Source: Bifidobacterium coryneforme (GTDB taxonomy: Bacteria > Actinomycetota > Actinomycetes > Actinomycetales > Bifidobacteriaceae). Taken from it: a stretch of 64,000 bases of DNA. The notes under the pieces are model-generated. The model did no database searches, had not been told where the DNA came from, and was given only the letters and a program-made list of their open reading frames with translations. How positions within the stretch are numbered: position 1 is the stretch's first letter; each line of letters begins with the position of its first letter. The position numbers and the translations under genes are program-made. This document shows positions 43,393 to 52,563 of the stretch, piece after piece. Where the stretch lies: positions 35,982-99,981 of the forward strand of contig NZ_CP007287.1 in NCBI RefSeq assembly GCF_000737865.1. Direction: 5' to 3'.

Positions 43393-45537
43393 TTAACTCT
43401 TGGTCGAGATGGTCACCGGTGGCTTGTTGTCGACCGGGGCACCCGGGGCCGGGTCGACACCGACCACCTTGGCGTTATCCGTTGTCGGCCCGTTCACGGA
43501 AACACTGGTAATGCCCAGTTCCGCGAGTTTGTGCTTGTAGCTGCCCAGGGTGTCGCCATTGTAGGAGGGGATGGCCAGACCACTGGAGGTGGTCAGGTTC
43601 ACCGCGTCGCTGAACTTGTCAATGACGGTTCCTGCGGACGGGTTCTGCTCTGTTACCTTGGCGTTGTCATCGTTGGGGCCGTTGACATTGATCTTCACCC
43701 CTTCGCCCAGTTCCTGCCTCGCCTGGGCCAGGGTCTTGCCGATGAGGTTGGGCATACTCATCCCGCTGGAGACGGACAGGGTAATCATGGTTCCCTGCTG
43801 GACTGATGATCCGGGGGCCGGATTGGAACTGATGACCGTGCCCTTGGCCGCCGTTTTGGAGGGTTCCTCCTGGATGGTGATGTTGAAACGTTGGCTCTGC
43901 AGGATATTGGTGGCCTCATCCTTGGACTTGCCGGTCAGGTCAGGCACCTTGGTCATGCCCGAGGAGATATAGAGCAGGACGTTGCTCCCCTTGGGGATGC
44001 TCTGCCCGCTGGCGGGGTCGGTTCTGGTCACATGGTCCTTGGGCACGTCCGTACTGTCTTCGACGGAGGCAGCGGGCGATACCTTGAAGCCCGCCTTTTC
44101 CAGGGTTCTCTTGGCGCTGTCCTGGTTCTGCCCCTTGACATCGGGGATGGCGGAATCCTTGGGTCCTGCCGAGAACCAGACGGTCACCGTGGAACCCTTG
44201 GGGACCTGGCTGCCACCCTTGGGGTTCTGCTTGGTGAAGGTGCCCTTGGGCTCGGAGGAATCGTTGTCCTCTCTCTCCTGGTACTTGAGCCCCGCGGCTG
44301 TGATCTTCTCCCTGGCCAGGACCTTGGACATCTGATTGGTGATGGTCGGCACAGTGGTGGTCTGCGTGCGGTCCTTGCTGAAGAACGCCCAGGCGCCCAG
44401 ACCGATGGCCAGGACCAGGATGACCCCCAGAACGGAGCCGATGATGATCTTCTTCTTGCGCTTGGCCTTTTGGGCGGCCTGCTTGGCCTTCTGTGCGGTG
44501 GCGATGGGGGCGGCGGCTCGGGCCTCATCCTCAATCGGGCTGAAGGCCTGGGTGGCTGCCGTGGCCTCGTCCTCTGAGGGCAGAGCCGAGGTGGCGGCCT
44601 CCTGTTCGGCGTCCTTCCTGGCCTTGAGGTTCGAAAGGTCGGTCAGGGGGTTGAAGGCGGCAGCCACGGGAGTGCCGCCGTTCATGTAGGCCATGATGTC
44701 GTTCTTGAAGGCCCCTGCCGTGGCGTAGCGGTTCTGGCGGTCCTTGGCCATGGCCTTGGCGCAGATGGAGTCCCACATCCGGGGAAGGCCGGGCACGATG
44801 CTGCTGGGCGGGGTCGCCACCTCGGACACATGCTGATAGGCGATGGCCACGGCCGTATCCCCGTTGAAGGGCGGCCGTCCGGTCAGCATCTCGTAGAGCA
44901 CGCAGCCGGCGGAGTAGAGGTCGGAGCGCATATCGACGCTCTCGCCCCTGGCCTGCTCGGGGCTCAGGTACTGGGCCGTGCCCACCACACCCTGGGATTG
45001 GGTCATGGTGGCTGCGGAGTCATCCAGGGCGCGGGCGATGCCGAAGTCCATGACCTTGACGATGCCCTGCTCCGAAATCATGATGTTGCCGGGCTTGATG
45101 TCGCGGTGGATGATTCCCATATGGTGGGAGTACTCCAGGGCGGCCAGGACCCCCAGCATCACCTGCTCGGCGTCACGTTGGCTCAGGGCGCCGTTTTCCT
45201 TGAGGATGGCCCTCAGGGTCTGGCCTTTCACATACTCCATGACCAGGTAGGGCACCCGCTCATGGTTGCCCTGGCTGTCGACCAGGATTTCCTCGCCTGA
45301 GTCGTATATGGAGACGATGTTGGGATTGTTGAGCTGGGCGACCGCATGGGCCTCGCGCCTGAACCGGGACAGGAATATCTCGTCGTTGGTCAGGTCGGAC
45401 CGCATGATCTTGATGGCAACGATCCTGCCGAGCCGGGTGTCCAGCGCTGTGTAGACCTCGGCCATACCGCCGCGCCCGATCAGTTGTTCGAGCTGGTAAC
45501 GTCCGTTCGCCAAGGAAGGCGGCAGTGTGATGCTCAT
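43393..45537 (-). CDS. pknB: serine/threonine protein kinase PknB with PASTA repeats
   Basis: 714 residues. Kinase domain about 14-280: G-rich loop GRGGMAEV, catalytic lysine in V-A-I-K-I, H-R-D-I-K-P-G-N and D-F-G. A basic juxtamembrane stretch ends in one membrane helix (about 365-388), followed by five PASTA-like repeats, each with a VP-x-x-x-G/P-x-G-S pattern, which bind peptidoglycan fragments or muropeptides. PknB senses wall state and phosphorylates division and wall-synthesis proteins. The start overlaps the pknA stop by 4 bases. It is the last gene of the fhaA-to-pknB operon, which ends at the hairpin at 43321-43358. Confidence 0.95.
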   Translation of the reverse strand: MSITLPPSLANGRYQLEQLIGRGGMAEVYTALDTRLGRIVAIKIMRSDLTNDEIFLSRFRREAHAVAQLNNPNIVSIYDSGEEILVDSQGNHERVPYLVMEYVKGQTLRAILKENGALSQRDAEQVMLGVLAALEYSHHMGIIHRDIKPGNIMISEQGIVKVMDFGIARALDDSAATMTQSQGVVGTAQYLSPEQARGESVDMRSDLYSAGCVLYEMLTGRPPFNGDTAVAIAYQHVSEVATPPSSIVPGLPRMWDSICAKAMAKDRQNRYATAGAFKNDIMAYMNGGTPVAAAFNPLTDLSNLKARKDAEQEAATSALPSEDEATAATQAFSPIEDEARAAAPIATAQKAKQAAQKAKRKKKIIIGSVLGVILVLAIGLGAWAFFSKDRTQTTTVPTITNQMSKVLAREKITAAGLKYQEREDNDSSEPKGTFTKQNPKGGSQVPKGSTVTVWFSAGPKDSAIPDVKGQNQDSAKRTLEKAGFKVSPAASVEDSTDVPKDHVTRTDPASGQSIPKGSNVLLYISSGMTKVPDLTGKSKDEATNILQSQRFNITIQEEPSKTAAKGTVISSNPAPGSSVQQGTMITLSVSSGMSMPNLIGKTLAQARQELGEGVKINVNGPNDDNAKVTEQNPSAGTVIDKFSDAVNLTTSSGLAIPSYNGDTLGSYKHKLAELGITSVSVNGPTTDNAKVVGVDPAPGAPVDNKPPVTISTKS

Positions 45538-46523
45538 AGGGTTTCCCTTCCGTTCATCCCTTCAGGAACGTCTGCAGTCTTGTTTCCACTTTGCGTCCAG
45601 GGAAGTCTTAACAGGTTTTTCGCCATGTGCGGCTTGCTGATGATTTGCCGTGGCCGGGGTGCATCGGGGTCCATTATCTCCGTCTGGCCGATTTGCTGGT
45701 CAAGCAGGCGCTGCTCGATTTTGGCCAGGGTATGGGATACCACCAGGGCATTTGCCGGACGGTCACGTGGGTCCTTGGCCAGCATGGACATGATGAAACT
45801 GGTCAGCTGGGTGTCGATCGAATCCGGCAGGGGCGGTACGGGGTCGTTCACGTGGGCGGCCGCGATGTCCACCGGAGTGGCCCCGGTGAAGGGCCGATGC
45901 CCGCACAAGCCCTCGTAGGCGACGACACCCAGGGAATAGATGTCGGACTGGGGGGTGGCCTGGAGCCCCTGGGCCTGCTCGGGCGATATGTACTGGGCCG
46001 TGCCCACCACCATCCCATCCTGGGTGATCTGACCCTGGTTGGTGGAGTAGGAGACTCCGAAGTCGGTGATTTTGACCTCGCCCGTCTCGGAGACCATGAT
46101 GTTGGCGGGTTTCACGTCCCGGTGAATCACACCATGCGAGTGGGCCACGTAAAGGCCTCGGGCCGTCTGGATCAGGATGGGCAGGAGTTCTGTCGGCTCC
46201 AGCGAACCCCGTGATCGGTAGATGTCCGCCAGGGAGTCGCTGGGGACGTACTCCATGATCAGGAAGCCGATGCCGTCGTGTTCGTAGTACTCGAAGAGGG
46301 CCGCGATGTTGGGGTGGGCCAGATTGGCCGAGTTATGGGCCTCTGCCCGCAAGCGAAGGAGCTTGGACTCTTCGTTGGTCAGGTCGCCACGGAGGGCCTT
46401 GATGGCGACCACGCGGCCCAGCTCGATGTCATAGCCCTTCCAGACCTCTCCCATGCCACCTTGGGCCAGGCGTCGGTCGAGACGGTACCGACGATGTATG
46501 AGCTGTCCCTCTATCAGCTTCAC
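45534..46523 (-). CDS. pknA: serine/threonine protein kinase PknA-like
   Basis: About 329 residues. It is a kinase domain with A-Q-G-G-M-G-E-V glycine loop, V-A-I-K-A lysine, H-R-D-V-K-P-A-N catalytic loop and D-F-G, followed by about 60 polar residues. I see no membrane helix or sensor domain, so unlike mycobacterial PknA it appears soluble or is anchored by partners. Start GTG at 46523 overlaps the pbpA stop by 4 bases (GTGA); the end overlaps pknB (ATGA). Confidence 0.92.
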   Translation of the reverse strand: MKLIEGQLIHRRYRLDRRLAQGGMGEVWKGYDIELGRVVAIKALRGDLTNEESKLLRLRAEAHNSANLAHPNIAALFEYYEHDGIGFLIMEYVPSDSLADIYRSRGSLEPTELLPILIQTARGLYVAHSHGVIHRDVKPANIMVSETGEVKITDFGVSYSTNQGQITQDGMVVGTAQYISPEQAQGLQATPQSDIYSLGVVAYEGLCGHRPFTGATPVDIAAAHVNDPVPPLPDSIDTQLTSFIMSMLAKDPRDRPANALVVSHTLAKIEQRLLDQQIGQTEIMDPDAPRPRQIISKPHMAKNLLRLPWTQSGNKTADVPEGMNGRETL

Positions 46524-47983
46524 TTGGCAGCCTCCTGCATCACGCTCTTCATGATCGGGCCGGCGATTTCCATGCCATAGGAGGAGATGCCGTGGACCAC
46601 CACGGCGACGGCCACCTTGGGCTTGTCGGCCGGAGCGAATCCTATCATCCACCCGTCATTGGAGGTATTGCCCGCACCGATCTGGGCGGTGCCGGACTTG
46701 GCGGCCACCTGCATGCCGGGAATCTGCAGATCGGGATAGCTTTTGGTGGTCACTCCCTCCATCATCTCGGTCAGAGCCTGGGACGTGTCTGCCGAGAAGG
46801 TCTGAGAATAGACGGAGGGCGTGGTCTCGCTGATGACGCTCAGATCGCTGGAGCGGACCCGGTCCACCAGGGTGGGCTGCATGAGCTTGCCCTCGTTGGC
46901 CACGGCCGCCGCAATCATGGCGTCCTGGAGGGGGGTGGCAAGGGTGTCGCCCTGACCGATGGAGGCGAGGGCTATCTTATCGGGGGTCTGCTCGCCCGGG
47001 AACTTGGAGGCCACGGCCCGCATGGGGGAACCGGAGGAGTTGGTCCCGTCCAGGGTGATTGTGGACCCGTACCCGAATTTCTTGGCCTGGTCGGCGATGG
47101 TCTTGCCACCCAGGGAAACCCCCAACTGGGAGAAGGCCGTGTTCGAGGAGTAAGCCAGGGCATCCTGCATGCTGATCTTGCCGTTGACCCCGTCCCCGGC
47201 GGCCGTGGCATTGGTCATATCGTACGCGGTGCCGGGCAGGGTGTACGAAGCACCTGCCGGGATTTCGCTATCGGGACTGTACTGGCCGGATTCCAAAGCG
47301 GCTGCGGCCACGACCACCTTGAAGGTGGACCCAGGCGGATAGAGCTGTGAAGTGGCCCTGTTCAGCATGGGGTTGTCGGCGCGTCTGGCAAGTTCCTGGT
47401 AGGCCCTTGAAGCGTCGGAGCTGTCGTGCCCGGTCAGTGCGCCGGGGTCGTAGCTGGGGGTGCTGACCATGGCCAGGATTCGCCCGGTTGAGGGTTCTAT
47501 GGCCACCACCGAGCCGGACATACTACCCAACATCCGGTAGGCGGTCTCCTGCATGCGGGGATTTATGGAGGTCTCGATGGAGGCCCCCTTGTTCTGGGTG
47601 CCTGTGAAGAGCGACTTGGCCCGGTCCATCCAGAGACTGTCGGACTGACCACTCAGGAGGCGATCCCTGGAAGCCTCGATGCCCCGGTCGGCCGGGCTGG
47701 TGATCGAGTAGTAGCCGGTTACCGGAGCGTAGACGTTTCCGTTCATGTACTTGCGCTGGTACTGGAAGGAGTCGTCGATGGGGTCGGACATGGCCATGAC
47801 GGTTCCGTCCGAGGCCAGGATGGCCCCTCGTGGCGCGGCGTACTCATGGTACAGGGCCCGCATGTTGCGCGAATCCGCGTTCAGGGAGTTGGCCCGGACC
47901 ACCATGATGAGGGTGCTGGAAATACCCAGGATGACAAAGAGGACGATGACGGCATTGAAAAGCTGCCGTAAGGACTTGTTCAT
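46520..47983 (-). CDS. pbpA: penicillin-binding protein PbpA (peptidoglycan transpeptidase)
   Basis: 487 residues: one N-terminal membrane helix (about 9-31), a linker domain, then a transpeptidase domain with S-T-F-K (SxxK), S-S-N (SxN) and K-S-G-T (KTG-type) motifs. It is the monofunctional class B PBP that works with the glycosyltransferase RodA encoded next, to make peptidoglycan at poles or septum under PknA/PknB control. 4-base overlaps join it to rodA and pknA. Confidence 0.95.
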   Translation of the reverse strand: MNKSLRQLFNAVIVLFVILGISSTLIMVVRANSLNADSRNMRALYHEYAAPRGAILASDGTVMAMSDPIDDSFQYQRKYMNGNVYAPVTGYYSITSPADRGIEASRDRLLSGQSDSLWMDRAKSLFTGTQNKGASIETSINPRMQETAYRMLGSMSGSVVAIEPSTGRILAMVSTPSYDPGALTGHDSSDASRAYQELARRADNPMLNRATSQLYPPGSTFKVVVAAAALESGQYSPDSEIPAGASYTLPGTAYDMTNATAAGDGVNGKISMQDALAYSSNTAFSQLGVSLGGKTIADQAKKFGYGSTITLDGTNSSGSPMRAVASKFPGEQTPDKIALASIGQGDTLATPLQDAMIAAAVANEGKLMQPTLVDRVRSSDLSVISETTPSVYSQTFSADTSQALTEMMEGVTTKSYPDLQIPGMQVAAKSGTAQIGAGNTSNDGWMIGFAPADKPKVAVAVVVHGISSYGMEIAGPIMKSVMQEAAK

Positions 47984-49479
47984 TCCGCCCCTCCCTTCAT
48001 CTGCTGCGTCGGGGAGTTGCTGGTGTCTGTATGGGCATGACGACTTTCGTTCTCGCTGCCGGTGCTGCGTGAGGACCGGTGGCCCTTGCCTTCGGTCTGC
48101 TCCTCGGCCTCATGCTGACGCAGAACGGCCAGGGCCTCGTACTGGAAGGTATCGGATGAGACTTCCGGGGCAGGCTTGTTGGCTGCGTTGGAGATGATGA
48201 TCAGAAGGACGGCCAGGATGCAGTTGGCCACCAGGCTGGACCCGCCGGCCGCCATGTACGGCATGGTCAGACCGGTCAGGGGGATGACCAGGGTGATGCC
48301 GCCCACGACCGTGAAGACCTGGAAGGCCATGGTGAAGACCAGGCCGGAGGCCAGGAGTTTACCGAACCCATCCTTGATTTTCATGGCCGTTATCATTCCG
48401 GAGGCCACGATGATCAGGTAGAGGGCCAGAACAACCAGAAGGCCGGTGAGCCCAAGTTCCTCGCCGATGGAGGAATAGATGAAGTCGGAGTTGGCCAGGG
48501 GGGTGATCCAGGGCCTGCCCTGCCCCAGTCCGGTTCCTGTCAGTCCACCTGCGGCCAATCCGAAGATGCCTCTGACCAGCTGGCCGGACCCTCCGAATTC
48601 CTTGCCGTACTCGGCGTCGCTGAAAGGATGGAGCCAGGCGTCGACCCTGGCCCCTACGTGGGCGAAGACCATGGATGCCACGACAGCCCCGACGATGAAG
48701 AAGACCGCGCCGATGGCGATCCAGCTGGTTCGCCCCGTGGCCACGTAGAGCATGGAGACGAACATGGCGAAGTACATAAGGGAGGTACCCAGGTCATGCT
48801 GGAGCACCAAGACGCCCAGGGAGATCATCCAGACGATGATGATGGGCCCCAGGTCCTTGATGCGGGGCATCCGCATGCCGAGGAACTTCTTGCCGCCAAC
48901 GGCCAGCTGGTCGCGGTGGTCGAAAAGGTAGGCGGCGAAGAAGAAGGCCAGGAAGAGCTTGGCGAACTCACCGGGCTGGATGGTGTGGGAACCCACGCCC
49001 ACCCAGATGCGAGCCCCACCGATTTCGCGGCCGACCACCGGCAGCATGGGGGAGAGGAGGAGTACCAGGCCCACAACCATGCTGACATACGAGAATCGCC
49101 GAAGAACCCGGTAGTCCCGCAGGGTGACCACCAGAATCCCGCAGAGGACCAGGGCCAGGCTGAGCCAGACCAACTGGGTCATGCCAACCTTGGTCGGTTC
49201 GCCGATTTTGGCATTGCGCAGGTCGATGCGCGTAATCAACGTGGTTCCCAATGAGCTCAGTATGACCACGCTGGGGAGGATGACCTGGCTCCCGTAAGGC
49301 TGGAATATCTCCAAAAGTACCCAGAGGGCGATGAAGAGAACCGCGGTGACCGCAAGCATGACCATGAAGGGACCAGGCAGGCCCCCGTTGGTCCGGGCGA
49401 ACATCTGGAAGAAACCGACGAACCCCACCAAAAGGGAGAAGAGCAACAGCGACAGGCGTCGCAGGCGTGTGGAGATCAT
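47980..49479 (-). CDS. rodA: SEDS-family peptidoglycan glycosyltransferase RodA/FtsW
   Basis: 499 residues with about ten to twelve membrane helices. SEDS features are visible: a long conserved segment G-A-R-I-W-V-G-V-G with P-G-E-F-A-K-L (about 155-175) and P-L-T-G-L-T-M-P-Y near the C-terminus. It polymerises lipid II in partnership with PbpA. The tail of about 70 residues is polar, with His/Ser/Glu, and lies in the cytoplasm. 4-base overlaps on both sides couple it to pstP and pbpA. Confidence 0.94.
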   Translation of the reverse strand: MISTRLRRLSLLLFSLLVGFVGFFQMFARTNGGLPGPFMVMLAVTAVLFIALWVLLEIFQPYGSQVILPSVVILSSLGTTLITRIDLRNAKIGEPTKVGMTQLVWLSLALVLCGILVVTLRDYRVLRRFSYVSMVVGLVLLLSPMLPVVGREIGGARIWVGVGSHTIQPGEFAKLFLAFFFAAYLFDHRDQLAVGGKKFLGMRMPRIKDLGPIIIVWMISLGVLVLQHDLGTSLMYFAMFVSMLYVATGRTSWIAIGAVFFIVGAVVASMVFAHVGARVDAWLHPFSDAEYGKEFGGSGQLVRGIFGLAAGGLTGTGLGQGRPWITPLANSDFIYSSIGEELGLTGLLVVLALYLIIVASGMITAMKIKDGFGKLLASGLVFTMAFQVFTVVGGITLVIPLTGLTMPYMAAGGSSLVANCILAVLLIIISNAANKPAPEVSSDTFQYEALAVLRQHEAEEQTEGKGHRSSRSTGSENESRHAHTDTSNSPTQQMKGGAE

Positions 49480-51023
49480 GAGGAGTGCTGCCCATCCTCT
49501 GGATTGTCCGAAGGGGTCGGGGATGCGGAGGGCTTGATCCGGTCGCCCCCCTTGTTCCGCTCCTCGCTCAGGCTTCTGGCCTCATGCCTGATCAGGGTGG
49601 CATGCTCCTCGGCATCTGCCAGACTGGAGACCGTGATTCCCGCGTCGAGCTGATCGCGCCAGGACTGGGGCAGGTTGTTTACCTCGATGTCGGTTGACCT
49701 GACCGGGTGGGAGAGGGAGACCGCGAAGGCCTTGGTGGGCACACCCTGGTAGATGGTGACCCTGCCGTTCTCCTGACCCAGATAGTACTGTTTCTGGCTC
49801 CATCCATAGGCGCTGGCTGTTCCTCCCGCCAGCCCCGCCAACACCATGGCGGCAATGGCGGCCAGTACGAGACGCATGCGGAATCGGTGGGAGCGGTCGC
49901 GCTTGCGTTGCTCCAGCTGTTCCTTGTGGATAGCATCTGCCACTTCAGGGTCGTAAGGGTCATCCGTTTGCGACCCATCCTTCTTGAGAACAACCGGAAT
50001 CTCGCTCGTATCGAGCACGTGGCGTTCGCCGCTTTCCTCGCGAGCGGCCGAGGGCTGGACCATGACCCCCCGGGTCTCCTCCTCTTCCGGTTCCCCGCCC
50101 TGGGTCAGGACGGCGGCCCGCTTGGCGGGGGACTCGTTGGACTCGTCGCGCAACCTTGGTGTGGCGGCCACCGGTTCGTCGAGGATGTCGGCCAGGGCTT
50201 CCAGGTTGGAGCTTGCCGCTCCACCGACCAGAGGGGTCTGGTGGGGCAGATCAAAGGCATCCGCATCCAGTGCAAGGGTGGCGTCGGCGATGACGACGGT
50301 CACGTTATCGGTGCTGCCGGCCTTCAGGGCCATGGTGACCAGCTGCTGGGCGCACTCGGCCTGGTCGGAGACCGACTCCAGAACCTCGGCGATGGTTGAA
50401 TCCTCCAAAACGCCGCAGAGGCCGTCTGAGCAGAGCATCCACCGGTCGGCGGGCCGGGCCTTGCTGATGGAGATATCCGGCCTGGGGTCGATGTCGAAAT
50501 CACCCAGGACCCTCATGACCACGTTGCGCTGGGGATGGCTCTTTGCCTCGGCAGGTGAGATACGGCCCGTGTTGATCAGGTGCTGAACATAGCTGTGGTC
50601 CTGGGTCATCCGAACCAGTCGACCTTCGCGCAGGAGGTAGGCCCGGGAGTCGCCGATATGGGCCAGAACCCAGGATCCGTCGGCCAGGGCCAGGGCGGTG
50701 ACCGTGGTCCCCATCCCCGAGAGTCGATGCTCCCGCTTGGCCTTGCCCACGATGGCATCATGGGCGGCAATGACCGAGGTCTCCATCATCTGGGCCAGGG
50801 ACTGCACGTCCTGGTCACGGTCGTCACGCTCGATATGGGCCAGTGACCTGATGGCGATGGTCGAAGCCGTGTCGCCTCCGGCATGGCCACCCATTCCATC
50901 GCACATGGCCACCAGGCGTTCTCCGGCAAAGGCGGAGTCCTGGTTGTTGCTACGCACATAACCCACATCGGAAACGGCGGTGGAATATAGGAACAGACGT
51001 TCGGATTGGTCGGTCTTGGTCAT
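49476..51023 (-). CDS. pstP: PP2C-family protein phosphatase PstP
   Basis: 515 residues. The PP2C domain (about 1-240) has the metal-binding motifs D-G-M-G-G-H, S-G-M-G-T-T, G-D-S-R-A-Y, D-G-L-C-G and S-T-D-N-V-T-V. A long polar linker, a membrane helix (about 400-420) and an external domain of about 90 residues follow. PstP removes phosphates from PknA/PknB and their substrates. The start is ATG at 51023, five bases after the fhaB stop; the end overlaps rodA by 4 bases. Confidence 0.94.
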   Translation of the reverse strand: MTKTDQSERLFLYSTAVSDVGYVRSNNQDSAFAGERLVAMCDGMGGHAGGDTASTIAIRSLAHIERDDRDQDVQSLAQMMETSVIAAHDAIVGKAKREHRLSGMGTTVTALALADGSWVLAHIGDSRAYLLREGRLVRMTQDHSYVQHLINTGRISPAEAKSHPQRNVVMRVLGDFDIDPRPDISISKARPADRWMLCSDGLCGVLEDSTIAEVLESVSDQAECAQQLVTMALKAGSTDNVTVVIADATLALDADAFDLPHQTPLVGGAASSNLEALADILDEPVAATPRLRDESNESPAKRAAVLTQGGEPEEEETRGVMVQPSAAREESGERHVLDTSEIPVVLKKDGSQTDDPYDPEVADAIHKEQLEQRKRDRSHRFRMRLVLAAIAAMVLAGLAGGTASAYGWSQKQYYLGQENGRVTIYQGVPTKAFAVSLSHPVRSTDIEVNNLPQSWRDQLDAGITVSSLADAEEHATLIRHEARSLSEERNKGGDRIKPSASPTPSDNPEDGQHSS

Positions 51024-51028
51024 GGCGC

Positions 51029-51541
51029 CTACCTCAACTCGAAGGTTGTGGCGCCGATTCGAACGGGCACTCCGGCCGGCAGGATGGTCGGCGTTGCGAT
51101 GCGCTGGCTCGAAACAATGGTGCCGTTGGTCGACCCAAGGTCCTCGATGGCCCACTGGCCGCTGGCCGGGTCCTGATAGACCCGGGCATGGTGGCCGGAG
51201 ACGAATTCGTCATCCAGGACGAGGGTGTTGGAAGAGGATCGACCCATGGTGATGGGCTGACCCGAGAGCGGGGTGGTGGACCCGGCCAGGGGTCCATCAA
51301 TGACCACCAGGAGGGTGGGGCCGGCCTGCGGGGAATGACCGGCAGCCACCGGAGCAGCCGAACGGGTCGCCGGGGGTACCTGACGGCGTGCTGCACGTTG
51401 GCAGCGTCGGCGGTTGTGCGAAGTTCGGGGCGAGAAAGTCTCGATATCCTTGCGCAGGGACCTGATTGCCAGCCAGACAAAGACCCATAGCAGTGCCAGG
51501 AATCCATATTTGAGGATGGCGAATGTCAGTTCGGTCAGCAT
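51029..51541 (-). CDS. fhaB: FhaB, membrane-anchored FHA-domain protein
   Basis: 170 residues: a membrane helix near the start (about 8-27), a basic linker, then an FHA domain (about 75-168) with G-R-S-S-S-N, S-G-H-H-A and L-G-S-T-N-G-T motifs that bind phosphothreonine. FhaB (FipA) connects the kinases to septal wall synthesis in mycobacteria. Located 33 bases after fhaA and 5 before pstP. Confidence 0.92.
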   Translation of the reverse strand: MLTELTFAILKYGFLALLWVFVWLAIRSLRKDIETFSPRTSHNRRRCQRAARRQVPPATRSAAPVAAGHSPQAGPTLLVVIDGPLAGSTTPLSGQPITMGRSSSNTLVLDDEFVSGHHARVYQDPASGQWAIEDLGSTNGTIVSSQRIATPTILPAGVPVRIGATTFELR

Positions 51542-51574
51542 AATGATATCGACCTTACGTCAAGGCCTGGCTAT

Positions 51575-52279
51575 TTACGAATCCTGCTCCTGCGAAGAAG
51601 CCCAATACAGGATGCGCGTTCGGCCAACGGTGATGGTATTGCCGTCGAGCAGGGTGGCGGCGGGAACCTGGTGCCCTTCCACGTATGTTCCGTTGGTGGA
51701 GCCCAGATCGCGGGCGACTACGCCCTTGTCGGTGATTTCAATCTGAAGATGGCGGCGTGAGATTCCCGCATCGTCAATGACGATGTCGCATGAGGATCCA
51801 CGGCCTATGGTGGTCTTGGGGGCGGTCAGGAGGTACTGCCGACCATTGATCTCCAGAACGGGGCAATCCTTGGATTCGCTGGGTGTGGTGACCGGAGCCG
51901 CGTTCCCCTGGACAGACTCCGCGCTCAGGTGGAAGTCACCCTTGTTGAGGTTCAGATCCTCTTCGAAGATGACCACGACCGGGCCGACAAAAGCGTAATG
52001 CTGGCTTTCGGCGTACTTGGTGAGGTTATCGGCCAGCTCGTTGGCCAGGGCCTCGGATCCCCACTGTTCGATCCGGTCGAAGTCCGGGGTCGAGAGTCGG
52101 AACCGGTACTCATTGGGTGCCACCGTGCGGTCACGACCGACGGGCATGGCCTGTGAGTCTATCTCGCGCTCGAGGGCGCTTGACAGGTCGACAGGCTGAA
52201 GATCCTTGGAGCCAAACTTCGAGAAGACGCCGTTGACGGCCCCCTCCACGCTCTTCTCGAAACGGTCGAGAACGCTCAT
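51575..52279 (-). CDS. fhaA: FhaA, DUF3662 plus FHA-domain protein
   Basis: 234 residues. The N-terminal DUF3662 domain (about 1-115: MSVLDRFEKSVEGAVNGVFS...) and the C-terminal FHA domain (about 145-230, with G-R-G-S-S-C, S-R-R-H-L-Q and L-G-S-T-N-G-T) are shorter than in the mycobacterial protein because the long linker is nearly missing. FhaA binds phosphorylated MviN and regulates lipid II export in mycobacteria. First gene of the operon; it is preceded by an AT-rich stretch with TATAAA near 52307 and AAAGGG before the ATG. Confidence 0.93.
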   Translation of the reverse strand: MSVLDRFEKSVEGAVNGVFSKFGSKDLQPVDLSSALEREIDSQAMPVGRDRTVAPNEYRFRLSTPDFDRIEQWGSEALANELADNLTKYAESQHYAFVGPVVVIFEEDLNLNKGDFHLSAESVQGNAAPVTTPSESKDCPVLEINGRQYLLTAPKTTIGRGSSCDIVIDDAGISRRHLQIEITDKGVVARDLGSTNGTYVEGHQVPAATLLDGNTITVGRTRILYWASSQEQDS

Positions 52280-52563
52280 AGTTAACCCTTTCTATATAAC
52301 TCCTTTATAGTACGTGACCGTGGGCGGGGCAGCAGATGTGCCCGCGGATACTTGCAAATTCTTCAATGAAACCAGCCGAGACCGGTCTTTGAAAAGGTCG
52401 GTATTGCAAGGGTTCATGCGGATTCCGGGGCGGATATCCGGGCGGGGGTGGCCGTGGTGGTGCTGATATCGAGATTCCCCTTTGGGGAAGTGGACGCCTA
52501 TCATCAGACCAGATGCATGGCCCGATGGGAGGACCGTGCAAGACATCCGGCAGGAGAGAGAGC

